From: Mycolicibacterium diernhoferi
GTDB lineage: Bacteria; Actinomycetota; Actinomycetes; Mycobacteriales; Mycobacteriaceae
Assembly (NCBI RefSeq): GCF_019456655.1
Contig: NZ_CP080332.1
Location: 3,162,001 to 3,226,000, forward strand
Direction of reading: 5' to 3'
Length of the DNA: 64,000 nucleotides
The notes under the pieces are model-generated. The model saw only the letters and a program-made list of their open reading frames with translations, did not search any database and had not been told where the DNA came from. The position numbers and the translations under genes were made by a program. This document shows positions 16,770 to 25,647 of the stretch, one piece after another. Numbering within the stretch: position 1 is the first letter of the stretch; every line of letters starts with the position of its first letter.

Positions 16770-17921
16770 TCAGGACATGACGACGGTCTGATTGCGGCCC
16801 TTCGATTTCGCTCGGTACAGCGCGTTGTCCGCCACATCGAGCAACTCGGTGAGGGTCGTTTGCGGTTGGCCCGCCGCGACACCGAAACTGGCTGTCACAC
16901 TGGCCGACCCGGCGTCCCGTCCGAAGCCTTGCTCGACCATCCGGATCCGGACCGACTCGGCCCACGCCACCGCCGATTCCACGCCGACTGCCGGCTGGAG
17001 GACGGCGAACTCCTCGCCGCCGAGCCGACCGATCACCCAGCCGTCCTCACCGGCGTCGGACAGCATGGCGGCAAAGGCAACGAGCACTCGGTCCCCGCCG
17101 GAATGGCCCCACGTGTCGTTGACGGTCTTGAAGTTGTCCAGGTCCGCCAACACCAGCGCACAGAACTCCTCGCCGGCCAACAGCGTTTCCGCACACCGGT
17201 TGAAGCCGCGCCGGTTGAGCAGTCCGGTCAACTCGTCACGATCGCGCTGAAAGCGCAACTCCTCCACCATGTCCAGCACCGTGACGGCGAGTAGCGCCAC
17301 CATACATGCGGGCAGCACGATCGTGGCCGCGACTCGGACACCCAGCGACAGGTTGGACTGCAGGTAAGCATCCCAATCTGCGTCCGTGATGGTCTCGTGC
17401 GGCACCTTCGACAACAGTGCGGCGACGGCGTTGCCACCGAGGACCACCGACAGCGCGGTCACCGCCGAGACGGCAGTCTTATCGGCACCACTGGTGGGTG
17501 TGCGCTTCCACAACCGATGGGCTACCGCCATCAACAGCACTGCGGTGCCGAGGTTTTGGGTGATCATCCGCCCCACCAACAGTGGTGAGACATACGCGAA
17601 ATACCACACCAGCAGAATCGAGGGCACGAGGTAGGCCAGCGCTATCCCCCGCGGCAACCGGTCACCGACTCGCCGTAACACGGCATCGGCGAGCCAGACC
17701 ATGGCCACCGGGAAGAGGACCCCATGAATCGACGCCGCCAGCGCGATCGCCAAGTTCAGCGACAGCGCGATGCCGCTGATGATGTAGAGCGCGATCGCAC
17801 CCGCGAAGTACAGCGCGCAGGTGCGGCCGCGGTCGATGACCCACACCACGGCGAAGAGCAGCCCGATGCCGGCCATCGCAGCGGACCCGAGATTGACTGC
17901 CAGCAGCCAACCCGTCGACAT
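16770..17921 (-). CDS. membrane diguanylate cyclase (GGDEF)
   Basis: A 383-residue protein with six hydrophobic segments in the first 220 residues and a C-terminal GGDEF domain (about 225-383): DELTGLLNRRGF, DLDNFKTVND, signature GGEEF, and the final NALYRAKSKGRNQ. The intact signature predicts synthesis of cyclic di-GMP from two GTP. The RxxD feedback site expected five residues before GGEEF is absent (EDGW there), so product inhibition is probably lost. ATG 17921 was chosen (GGTAGG before it); GTG 17927 is possible. No EAL domain or sensor domain is seen. Confidence 0.9.
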   Translation of the reverse strand: MSTGWLLAVNLGSAAMAGIGLLFAVVWVIDRGRTCALYFAGAIALYIISGIALSLNLAIALAASIHGVLFPVAMVWLADAVLRRVGDRLPRGIALAYLVPSILLVWYFAYVSPLLVGRMITQNLGTAVLLMAVAHRLWKRTPTSGADKTAVSAVTALSVVLGGNAVAALLSKVPHETITDADWDAYLQSNLSLGVRVAATIVLPACMVALLAVTVLDMVEELRFQRDRDELTGLLNRRGFNRCAETLLAGEEFCALVLADLDNFKTVNDTWGHSGGDRVLVAFAAMLSDAGEDGWVIGRLGGEEFAVLQPAVGVESAVAWAESVRIRMVEQGFGRDAGSASVTASFGVAAGQPQTTLTELLDVADNALYRAKSKGRNQTVVMS

Positions 17922-18164
17922 CAACACCTACCCGCTGGGCCGCACCCGATCACTACACCCTTTCTCAGCAAACTCATTGCGTTAGCAGAATGCGCGCCGC
18001 AACTCCTTGGTCGAGGCCATTCCGGAAACACAGGACGATGGCGGGGAGTCTACTTTGCCACGGTGAACGGGTGCCAACGGTCCCCTGGGCACGTGCATCG
18101 ACGGTCGTGACCGACGGTGCGCGGGCGCAACGAAATTAGCCCGGCTACGTCGTGGGCAAGGCCG
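17922..18164. other. intergenic region upstream of the cyclase gene
   Basis: About 240 bases with no convincing gene. A small palindrome CGGTCGTGACCG (18102-18113) might end the transglycosylase transcript. The region presumably carries the cyclase promoter, reading leftward, but I find no clear -35/-10 pair. Confidence 0.4.
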
Positions 18165-18878
18165 CTAGGTCACTGGCGGCGGCGCGGGAGCGACGGCCTG
18201 GTTGTACAGGTCCGCGGCCCTGTTCAGCGCGGCCCGAACGGTGTTGTAGTAGCGCGTCCCCACCCCGCCATTGCGCTTGGCCAGTTGCGGGTTCTGGGCG
18301 AGCGTGGCCGCCTGCACACTGTCGCCGGCTATGCCATGCCTGGTGTAGGCCTCGACGAATCGCGCAATGAAGCGGGTGATCGCCAGGTTCGGGTCTTGGC
18401 GTTCAGCGACGGTGCCGAAACTTGCCTTCTCCTGGAACAGGCCGATGACCTCGTCGGCCGCCGTTCCCGGCCCACCGTAGGCCTGCACACCGCCGGACAC
18501 GGTCGGGCGGAAACTGGACTCGATGTCCGCGGTGGCGATGACGGTCTTGATCTGCTCTTCGCTGAGCCCGGCCGCCCGTCCATGGCCCACGATGGCCTTG
18601 ACGATATCCTGCGCGCTGGAGTCCTTGGTCACAACCGGTGGCGCGGGGGGCACGACCACGGGTGGCGCAGCCACGACCATCGGCGCATCGGGTATGGGCG
18701 TTGCGATGGGTGCGTTTTCCGGCGCCCGCTGCTCGACGGCGACCTCTGCGGGCTGGGGCGTCGATGGAAGCAGCACGGTCGCACCGCCGAGGCCGGTGAC
18801 AACCAGAAGGGTCGACGTGATTTGCTTCAGGCGTTTCTGATCTCCGAAGATATTCGCCAGTCGGCCGAGTTTGGACAT
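18165..18878 (-). CDS. secreted lytic-transglycosylase-like protein
   Basis: A 237-residue protein from ATG 18878 with a membrane or signal segment (ITSTLLVVTGLGGATVLL, about residues 19-36), a Pro/Val-rich linker (MVVAAPPVVVPPAPPVV) and a lysozyme-like domain: IATADIESSFRP, where Glu would be catalytic, then IGLFQEKASFG, as in SLT-type murein hydrolases. It would cleave glycan strands in the periplasm-like space. GTG 18890 is an alternative start. The gene is monocistronic. Confidence 0.75.
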   Translation of the reverse strand: MSKLGRLANIFGDQKRLKQITSTLLVVTGLGGATVLLPSTPQPAEVAVEQRAPENAPIATPIPDAPMVVAAPPVVVPPAPPVVTKDSSAQDIVKAIVGHGRAAGLSEEQIKTVIATADIESSFRPTVSGGVQAYGGPGTAADEVIGLFQEKASFGTVAERQDPNLAITRFIARFVEAYTRHGIAGDSVQAATLAQNPQLAKRNGGVGTRYYNTVRAALNRAADLYNQAVAPAPPPVT

Positions 18879-19313
18879 GGTCTTGCTCACTTCTATGGGT
18901 TTGGACTTCGCGGACCCGCGCCGGACACGGCCCCGTCCCCCTGGGCGCTGAAGAAGGCAGGGTGGACTGCCCATCGGCAGGCGGCGATTGAACGCCAACC
19001 CGACCCGGATTACGCCAGGGATAGTTTGCTATTTGTGTTGCTACTGCGTTGATACGAGATTGGCCCACAGCCGGTGCGTCGCGCCTATGGCGCCTGACGC
19101 ATCGTTGCCACAGATGTGACACATGCCACTCGACCTGCTTCTACCGCACGGTAACAAGTTGCCATAAGTGTAATGGGCGTTATGAAATACTTCAAAGCGG
19201 CAGCTCGGGGCGGGTGCACCCGCCTGAATGCCAACCGTCGGCGTGTTTGCGGTCACGTCGGGACCGCGGCCTTCGTGCGTGACATGGCCACGGGTCGGGC
19301 GCACACTGGTGCA
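18879..19313. other. divergent intergenic region
   Basis: About 435 bases between a leftward and a rightward gene. It contains AT-rich stretches (around 19020-19060 and 19150-19195), the small inverted repeat GCGCC-tat-GGCGC (19081-19093), and a TGTGAC half-site (19115-19120). A reading frame from ATG 19173 runs into the ATP-grasp gene, but its first 47 codons do not look like that family. I see no RNA gene. Confidence 0.4.
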
Positions 19314-20792
19314 ATGGAGGCACCTGGGCGACCCGGGCCAGAGTCGGGTCGCGTGCTCGACGGCCTGTCAGACGTCCGTGCGTTCTTTCACAACAACACC
19401 ACTCCCCTGTACTTCATCTCGCCGACCCCGTTCAATCTGCTGGGTATCGACCGTTGGGTGCGGAACTTCTTCTACCTCAACTACTTTGACTCTTTCGAGG
19501 GTGAGCATCCGCGGGTCTTCGTGCCCCGCCGGCGCGACCGCGTCGATTTCGGGTCCATGGGCGATGTGTGCAACCACCTCCTGCAGGATCCCGAGACGCT
19601 CGATTTCGTCGCGCAGCGCGGCCGTGGCGGCAAGGCCTGTTTCGTGATGCTCGACGAGGAGACCCAAGCTCTCGCCCACCAGGCCGGACTCGAGGTCATG
19701 CATCCGCCGGCGGACCTGCGGCATCGCCTGGACTCCAAGCTCGTCATGACGAGCTTGGCCGATGAGGCGGGTGTGCCGAGCGTGCCGCACGTGATGGGCC
19801 ACGCCGGCTCCTACGACGAGCTGACAGCACTCGCGCACAGCGCCGGGCTCGGTGATGACGTCGTCGTCGAGATCGCCTATGGCAACGCCGGCAGTGGAAC
19901 ATTCTTCGTGCGCGGCCGGCGGGACTGGGACCACTGCGCCGGCCGGCTGACCGGGCAGAACCTCAAGGTCATGAAGCGCATCCGCAACGTCGAGGTCTGC
20001 CTGGAGGGCACCGTGACCCGCCACGGCACGGTGATCGGTCCCCCGATGACGAGCCTCGTCGGGTACCCGGAGGTGACCCCGGGCAGGGGCAGCTGGTGCG
20101 GCAACGACATCTGGCGAGGGGCGATGCCGCCGGCCCAGACGCGCGCCGCACGAGACATCGTCGCCAAACTGGGCAGTGTGCTGCACCGCCAGGGGTACCT
20201 CGGCTACTTCGAGGTGGACCTGCTGCAGGACCTGGACTCCGATGAGCTCTACCTCGGCGAGGTGAACCCGCGCCTGAGCGGCGTCAGCCCGATGACGAAC
20301 CTGACCACCGAGGCCTACGCCGACATGCCGCTGTTCCTGTTCCACCTGCTGGAGTACATGGATGTCGAATACGAACTCGACATCGACGAGATCAACTCGC
20401 GCTGGGAGCGCGGCTACGGTGAGCACGAGGTCTGGGGTCAGCTGATCATCTCCGAGACCGCCCCGGATGTGGAGATCTTCACCTCCACCCCACGCACGGG
20501 TGTGTGGCGTCTGCACGACGACGGGCACGTTTCATTCGCGCGCCCCGGCAATGATTGGGCGACGCTGCTCGACGAGTCCGAGGCCTTCTACATGCGTGTC
20601 GCAGCACCGGGCGAGATTCGCTGTGCCGGAGCTCAACTCGGCGTACTCGTCACTCCCGGGCACCTGCAGACCGACGACTACCAACTCACCGAGCGCTGCC
20701 GGCACTGGATCCACGGCCTCAAGTCGCAGTTCACCTCGACTCCGCTGTCGCCGACCACCCCGATGGTGTCGCGATTGGTCGCCCGCGCGTGA
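19314..20792 (+). CDS. ATP-grasp ligase
   Basis: A 492-residue ATP-grasp enzyme. Features: Lys142 in RHRLDSKLV, the Gly-rich loop YGNAGSGTF (residues 189-197), YFEVDLL (Glu300) and the metal-binding EVNPR (316-320). The last 130 residues form an extra C-terminal domain. ATP-grasp enzymes activate a carboxylate as acyl phosphate and join it to an amine or thiol. No biotin-carboxylase partner genes are present. It ends in a four-base GTGA overlap with a serine hydrolase gene, suggesting a two-protein unit. Start chosen at ATG 19314; an upstream ATG at 19173 remains possible. Confidence 0.8.
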   Translation: MEAPGRPGPESGRVLDGLSDVRAFFHNNTTPLYFISPTPFNLLGIDRWVRNFFYLNYFDSFEGEHPRVFVPRRRDRVDFGSMGDVCNHLLQDPETLDFVAQRGRGGKACFVMLDEETQALAHQAGLEVMHPPADLRHRLDSKLVMTSLADEAGVPSVPHVMGHAGSYDELTALAHSAGLGDDVVVEIAYGNAGSGTFFVRGRRDWDHCAGRLTGQNLKVMKRIRNVEVCLEGTVTRHGTVIGPPMTSLVGYPEVTPGRGSWCGNDIWRGAMPPAQTRAARDIVAKLGSVLHRQGYLGYFEVDLLQDLDSDELYLGEVNPRLSGVSPMTNLTTEAYADMPLFLFHLLEYMDVEYELDIDEINSRWERGYGEHEVWGQLIISETAPDVEIFTSTPRTGVWRLHDDGHVSFARPGNDWATLLDESEAFYMRVAAPGEIRCAGAQLGVLVTPGHLQTDDYQLTERCRHWIHGLKSQFTSTPLSPTTPMVSRLVARA

Positions 20793-21958
20793 GCAGCCCC
20801 CCGGCCGGCATCTCGCTGGCCAACTGGCTGTCGGAGCCCTACGCGCACTGGGCATTCCAGCACGTGGACGACTTCGTGCCGACCGCGGTGATCTCGCGTG
20901 GGACCGGGCCGGTCGCGGCGTTGGACCCGGCCGACACCCCACTCGGTGACATCCGTCTGACCGACAGCACCGGCGCGCCCACCACCGTCGGCGCCGTCCT
21001 GGCGGGCACCGCGACCGACGGATGGGCGCTCGCTGCCCGGGGCTCACTGCTGGCCGAGGATTACTTCGAGGGCTTCACCCCCCACACCCGGCACCTGCTG
21101 TTCTCGGTGAGTAAATCGCTGATCGGCGCCGTGGTCGGGGTGCTGCACGGACACGGTGCGATCGAACTCGACGCACCGGTGACCACCTATGTTCCCGCCT
21201 TGGCGCACTGCGGCTACGCCGGTGCGACGGTGCGCCACCTACTGGACATGAGGTCCGGTATCGCCTTCTCGGACAACTACCTTCATCCCACCGCGGAGAT
21301 ACACCTGCTGGACCAGGCGGTCGGCTGGGCACCGCGCACCAGTCCGGACGCCCCGTCCTCGCTGTATGACTTCCTGCTCACCCTGCGGCAGAAGACGGCC
21401 CACGGCGGGCCGTTCGAGTACCGCTCGTGTGAAACCGACGCCCTCGGATGGATCTGCGAGATCGCAAGCGGCCGGCGGATGCCCGCACTGATGTCGGAAC
21501 TGCTGTGGAGTCACATCGGCGCTCGCAGTGACGCGACCATCGGCGTGGACGCCGACGGCACGGGTTTCTTCGACGGCGGCGTCAGCGCATGTCTGACCGA
21601 CCTGATCCGGTTCGGGTCGCTGTTCCTGCATGACGGTGTTTCCCTGACGGGCCAACAGGTTGTTCCGGCGGCATGGATCGCCGACACGCTCGCGGGCGGG
21701 CCCGACTCGCGGCAGGCGTTCGACGCGGGCCCCGGCGAGAACCCGATGCCCGGTGGCATGTACCGCAATCAGGTGTGGTTTCCGCGCGCGGGCAACAACG
21801 TCGTGTTGTGCCAGGGCATGCGCGGTCAGCTGGTCTACGTCAACCGCAGCGCCGGGATCGTCGCCGCCAAGGTGTCCACTCAACAGGACGCCGGGGACGC
21901 ACAGATGCTGCTGGACACGCTGCGCGCATTCGACGCCGTGGCAGACGAATTCGGCTAG
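20789..21958 (+). CDS. beta-lactamase-fold serine hydrolase, NylB-like
   Basis: A 389-residue serine hydrolase of the class C/penicillin-binding fold. The catalytic SxxK is Ser106-Val-Ser-Lys109 in FSVSKSLIG, and Tyr211 in YRSCETDALG takes the place of the YxN motif, as in 6-aminohexanoate-dimer hydrolase relatives. There is no signal peptide, so it acts in the cytoplasm, probably on an amide or ester rather than on cell-wall peptide. The GTG start overlaps the ATP-grasp stop (GTGA), so translation is coupled. Confidence 0.85.
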   Translation: MSSPPAGISLANWLSEPYAHWAFQHVDDFVPTAVISRGTGPVAALDPADTPLGDIRLTDSTGAPTTVGAVLAGTATDGWALAARGSLLAEDYFEGFTPHTRHLLFSVSKSLIGAVVGVLHGHGAIELDAPVTTYVPALAHCGYAGATVRHLLDMRSGIAFSDNYLHPTAEIHLLDQAVGWAPRTSPDAPSSLYDFLLTLRQKTAHGGPFEYRSCETDALGWICEIASGRRMPALMSELLWSHIGARSDATIGVDADGTGFFDGGVSACLTDLIRFGSLFLHDGVSLTGQQVVPAAWIADTLAGGPDSRQAFDAGPGENPMPGGMYRNQVWFPRAGNNVVLCQGMRGQLVYVNRSAGIVAAKVSTQQDAGDAQMLLDTLRAFDAVADEFG

Positions 21959-22073
21959 AGCCGCACCATGGCGCCGGTATCGGCATCCTGCGGCAGCGAA
22001 CCAGACGGTTGAAGCTGCGCGGGAAAGGGCATCCCGCTGGTGCTGCATCACAGCCTCGGCCGAAGGGGGCGTC

Positions 22074-22874
22074 ATGGACGACGACACCAACAGCGAGATC
22101 GCCAAGTGGGATCCGGCCATGGCGCAGCGGATCAGCAATCTGATCGGGCCGATCGTGTCGCGCTACTTCCGCGCCGATGTCAAGGACATTGCGAATGTGC
22201 CGGCGACCGGTGGAGCACTGGTCGTCGCCAATCATTCCGGAGGAGTGCTCACCCCCGACGTACTGATCTTCGCCCCGGCCTTCTACGGTGCCTTCGGCTA
22301 CGACCGGCCGCTGCACATCCTGGCGCACTACGGGGTGCTGATGGGACCGTGGGGATCGATCCTGTCGCAGGCCGGCGCCATCGAGGCCTCACCGGAGAAC
22401 GCCGAGACCGCGTTGAGATCGGACGCCGTGGTCCTGGTCTTCCCCGGGGGCGATTACGACGCCTTCCGGCCCTCCCAGTCCGCCAACGTGATCGACTTCG
22501 AGGGCCGCACGGGCTATGTCCGCACCGCGCTACAGACCCGTGTGCCGATCGTGCCGATGGTGTCCATCGGCGGTCAGGAGACCCAGTGGTTCATGGCGCG
22601 CGGCGACAGACTGGCGCGGCGTCTCGGTCTGCACCGGATCCGGTTCAAGGCACTGCCACTGACCTTCGGCCTGCCGTTCGGGCTCACCACCGTGCTCCCG
22701 GCCAACATCCCCTTACCTTCGAAGATCGTGATGCGCGTGCTGCCGCCCATCGATGTGACCGAGCAGTTCGGCGAGGACCCCGATATCGATGAGGTCGACG
22801 CGCACGTGCGGGCGGTGATGCAGACCGCTCTCGACGAACTGGCCCGACAACGACGGTTCCCGATCCTGGGCTGA
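22074..22874 (+). CDS. lysophospholipid acyltransferase family protein
   Basis: A 266-residue PlsC-like acyltransferase. The first motif reads NHSGGVLTPD, in which the His-to-Asp distance is longer than the canonical HX4D; this variant is a plausible subfamily feature. FPGGDYDAFRPS corresponds to motif III and VPIVPMVSIGG to motif IV. Start ATG 22074 follows GAAGGGGGC. It lies 115 bases after the serine hydrolase and may belong to the same unit. It would transfer an acyl chain from acyl-CoA to a hydroxyl acceptor at the membrane. Confidence 0.85.
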   Translation: MDDDTNSEIAKWDPAMAQRISNLIGPIVSRYFRADVKDIANVPATGGALVVANHSGGVLTPDVLIFAPAFYGAFGYDRPLHILAHYGVLMGPWGSILSQAGAIEASPENAETALRSDAVVLVFPGGDYDAFRPSQSANVIDFEGRTGYVRTALQTRVPIVPMVSIGGQETQWFMARGDRLARRLGLHRIRFKALPLTFGLPFGLTTVLPANIPLPSKIVMRVLPPIDVTEQFGEDPDIDEVDAHVRAVMQTALDELARQRRFPILG

Positions 22875-22890
22875 TGCCCAGAGTCGATGA

Positions 22891-23355
22891 TCAGGACGAC
22901 GTCTCGGCGGCAAGCCGCGCGAGCGTGTCAGCGAGTTGATCCTCGGTGACGAGCGGAAACTTCACCTTCTCCCGCAGTTTCTTGTCGGTGACCTTCGACC
23001 AGTCGTAGGTGTGGCGGACCAACGTCTCGCCGGGTCCCTGCGGTTCCAGTTCCCACAACCATTCCCACCCGGGCGGTTCGGTCCCGGCCGGCGCGGTCTT
23101 CCAGGCCAGCAGCTTGTCCTTCACATAGCCGGACACGTGGTTGTCGGTCTTGTACTCACCGCCCATGTGATCGCCCTGCATGTTCATCGTGAACACATCG
23201 CCGACCTTCTGGATCCGATCGGCATGGTCCACACTGCGGATGAATCCGGATCCGTCGAGCGCCGGGTGCCGGTTGGGGTTCGAGAGGATGTCGAAGACCG
23301 CATCGACCGGAGCTGCGATGGTTCGTTCGACAGTAACCTTGGTGTCTTCGCTCAT
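22891..23355 (-). CDS. SRPBCC family protein
   Basis: A 154-residue START-like domain: TVERTIAAPVDAVFDILSNP at the start, GSGFIRSVDHADRI, WLWELEPQGPGETLV, and a C-terminal helix. It is a polyketide-cyclase-type ligand-binding fold with unknown ligand. Convergent with the acyltransferase gene (16 bases apart) and divergent from the F420-type gene. Confidence 0.85.
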   Translation of the reverse strand: MSEDTKVTVERTIAAPVDAVFDILSNPNRHPALDGSGFIRSVDHADRIQKVGDVFTMNMQGDHMGGEYKTDNHVSGYVKDKLLAWKTAPAGTEPPGWEWLWELEPQGPGETLVRHTYDWSKVTDKKLREKVKFPLVTEDQLADTLARLAAETSS

Positions 23356-23408
23356 AGGTTGTCACTGCCCATACTCACCCGTCCGGAAACGTTCCCGAGA
23401 GGATCCGC

Positions 23409-23798
23409 ATGGTCGCCATTCCCGAAGGTTACGAATCGCTGCTGGAACGCCCGCTGTATGGGCACCTCGCCACCGTCCGGCCCGACGGCGCCCCGCAGGT
23501 CAACGCGATGTGGTTCGCCTGGGACGGGGAAGTGTTGCGCTTCACCCACACCAACAAGCGGCAGAAGTTCCGCAACATCTCGGCCAACCCCGCCGTGGCG
23601 ATGTCGGTGATCGACCCGGACAACCCGTACCGCTATCTCGAGGTGCGCGGCGTGGTCGAAGAGATCGTGCCCGATCCGACCGGAGCGTTCTACCTTGAAC
23701 TCAACGATCGCTACGACGGGCCGCTGACCGAGCCCCCGGCAGACAAGGCCGACCGGGTGATCCTCGTGGTGCGCCCGACCGCCTTCAGCAAGCAGTAG
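23409..23798 (+). CDS. PPOX-class F420-dependent oxidoreductase
   Basis: A 129-residue split-barrel protein: LLERPLYGHLATVRPDGAPQ, then HTNKRQKFRNISANPAVAMS and YLEVRGVVEEI. This is the pattern of mycobacterial F420-dependent (FDOR-B) reductases of the pyridoxamine oxidase fold. It would reduce or bind a small molecule with F420H2. The RBS GAGAGG precedes ATG 23409. It is followed six bases later by a thiamine-binding-type gene. Confidence 0.85.
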   Translation: MVAIPEGYESLLERPLYGHLATVRPDGAPQVNAMWFAWDGEVLRFTHTNKRQKFRNISANPAVAMSVIDPDNPYRYLEVRGVVEEIVPDPTGAFYLELNDRYDGPLTEPPADKADRVILVVRPTAFSKQ

Positions 23799-23804
23799 CC
23801 GATC

Positions 23805-24110
23805 ATGCTGGTGGCATTCAGCGTCAGCCCCTCCGGCGGCGACGAGGACGGCAGCGTCGGTGCCGCGGTGGCCGAGGCGGTCCGGGTGGTACGGGCATCT
23901 GGTCTGCCCAACGAGACCAACGCCATGTTCACCAACATCGAAGGTGAGTGGGATGAGGTCATGGCGGTCGTCAAGCGGGCGGTGGACGCCGTGGCGGCCG
24001 CCTCCCCCAGAGTCAGCCTGGTTCTGAAAGCCGATATCCGTCCCGGCCACGTCGGGCAGCTCACCGCCAAGGTGCAACGTATCGAAGATGCGCTGGGGCC
24101 GGGTATCTGA
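23805..24110 (+). CDS. thiamine-binding MTH1187/YqgV family protein
   Basis: A 101-residue ferredoxin-like fold protein of the former DUF77 group: [37 protein letters not shown], and [20 protein letters not shown]. Family members bind thiamine or related pyrimidines and form tetramers. It is probably co-transcribed with the F420-type gene. Its physiological role here is unknown. Confidence 0.85.
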   Translation: MLVAFSVSPSGGDEDGSVGAAVAEAVRVVRASGLPNETNAMFTNIEGEWDEVMAVVKRAVDAVAAASPRVSLVLKADIRPGHVGQLTAKVQRIEDALGPGI

Positions 24111-24208
24111 GGTCAGGTCCCATCTGCCGGCGGCCGGCCCAAGTAGTGAAAAGTGGCTCCACCGGTCCATTCTCGTCCCACCTTCGGTGTCGGTGTCGTC
24201 GCCTCGCG

Positions 24209-25573
24209 CTAGACACTGCCTCCCGCGCGGCCCCCACCGCCGGCGGGACGCAATCGGGCGATGATGCCGTCCAGGTCACGGCGGAACATGTCGGGCCGGA
24301 AGACGTGGCCGCCGGGGACCTCGTGGGCTTCGTGCGGAATACCGGCGGCGCGCAACCGGTCACGGAATTCGCGTTGCCCGGCCAGCACCTGGGTCTCGTT
24401 GACACTGTCGAACCAGTTGAGCGGGTCCGGACTGGTCCCGGCCACCAGGAAGATCCGCTTGTTCTGGTAGCTGGGAATCCGCTCGATCGGGTTGTCGGCG
24501 CTGACCCGGGCCCGATCCCAGTTCGGCGCGCCGTAAACCGTTCCTCCGGCCAGGTCCAGGACCGCCGAGGTGATATTCGCCCAATGCACCACCAGTCCGA
24601 AGTCCCGGCGCAGGCTGGCCGGGCCCGAATGCGCACTGACCGAGGCGAAATGGCCGTAGTACCTGGCGGCGTACTTCAAGACCCCGAAGCCGCCCATGGA
24701 GAATCCGGCGACCGCGCGACCGTCGTACTCGGGGTAGGTCCGGAAGTTCGCCTCGATCCACGGGAGCAGTTGCGCGATGTGGAACGTCTCCCAGTTCCGC
24801 GCGCCGACGAAGGAGGTCACCGGGTTGGAGTACCAGCCGGCGTGCCCACCGTCGGGCATCACGACGATGATCGGTTTCCCCGCCGTCAGACCGCGGATGC
24901 CGAGGAAGTCGAACTGGCGGAAATCCTCGTTGCCGCCGTGCAGCAGATACAGCACGGGATACGTCCGCCCGCCGGTCCGGTAGTCCTCGGGCAGCAGCAC
25001 ATTGACCCCCGGGTTCCAGCCGATCGCGGCGGTCTGGAACCGGTAGTACCACAATCGGGGGTCGTTCTCGTTACGGTCCACGATGCGCAGTCCGAACCCG
25101 TCACTGCGTCCGACGAAGATGACCAGCACCTGCCCGACGTTGATCACGGCAGGGTCGGCGATGCCGTTGACCGAGGCGATCAGCGGATAGAACGAGGCAT
25201 CGCCGTAAAATCGGGATGCCGACGCCGACAACGTATCCCCGGCTGCCATCCGGTATCTGGCGATCTCCGGGATGACGAGTCGCTGCCCCACCCCGAGTGC
25301 ACTGGATTCGGGTATCCCGCTGGCGCCGGCGATCAGCCAGTCCAGCTGCGCGTCGCCGTAGAAGCGCGTCGCCAACGCCGACAACGTATCCCCGGCCACC
25401 GCCGCGTAGCGGGTGTAGTCGGGAAAGACCAGCCGCTGACCCACGCTGAGCGTGTTGGGATCGGGTATGCCGGCGGCGGTGGCGATCAATCGGTAGAGGT
25501 CCTGGTCGCCGTAGAAGCGCAGGGCCAGCGCCGACAACGTCTCCCCCGGGACCACCGTATGAGTTCTGACCAT
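24209..25573 (-). CDS. triple LysM domain fused to Ag85/esterase-D-like hydrolase
   Basis: A 454-residue fusion. Three LysM repeats occupy residues about 5-50, 55-101 and 106-152, each with a GxTLSAxAxRFYGD pattern and ending VGQxLVxP. An alpha/beta-hydrolase domain (160-440) follows, with LLHGGNEDF, nucleophile Ser292 in GFSMGG and a late His in PGGHVF, resembling Esterase D/antigen 85. LysM binds peptidoglycan glycan, so the enzyme should act at the wall. No signal peptide is seen, however: it starts MVRTHTVVPGETL after an AGGGGGAA ribosome site. Confidence 0.85.
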   Translation of the reverse strand: MVRTHTVVPGETLSALALRFYGDQDLYRLIATAAGIPDPNTLSVGQRLVFPDYTRYAAVAGDTLSALATRFYGDAQLDWLIAGASGIPESSALGVGQRLVIPEIARYRMAAGDTLSASASRFYGDASFYPLIASVNGIADPAVINVGQVLVIFVGRSDGFGLRIVDRNENDPRLWYYRFQTAAIGWNPGVNVLLPEDYRTGGRTYPVLYLLHGGNEDFRQFDFLGIRGLTAGKPIIVVMPDGGHAGWYSNPVTSFVGARNWETFHIAQLLPWIEANFRTYPEYDGRAVAGFSMGGFGVLKYAARYYGHFASVSAHSGPASLRRDFGLVVHWANITSAVLDLAGGTVYGAPNWDRARVSADNPIERIPSYQNKRIFLVAGTSPDPLNWFDSVNETQVLAGQREFRDRLRAAGIPHEAHEVPGGHVFRPDMFRRDLDGIIARLRPAGGGGRAGGSV

Positions 25574-25647
25574 GACATTCCCCCTAGGCCACCTCCGCTG
25601 AGTTCGATTGTGCTCGCGGACCGGCGGGAAATGTCCGGATTATCCGA

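Noticed and set aside
19115..19130. TGTGAC-based Crp-like site before the ATP-grasp gene
   Set aside because: Only one half matches TGTGA; the other half reads CCACT instead of TCACA.
19173..19313. Upstream extension of the ATP-grasp gene from ATG 19173
   Set aside because: The added 47 residues look unrelated to the family and contain an Arg/Cys-rich stretch; ATG 19314 gives a normal start.
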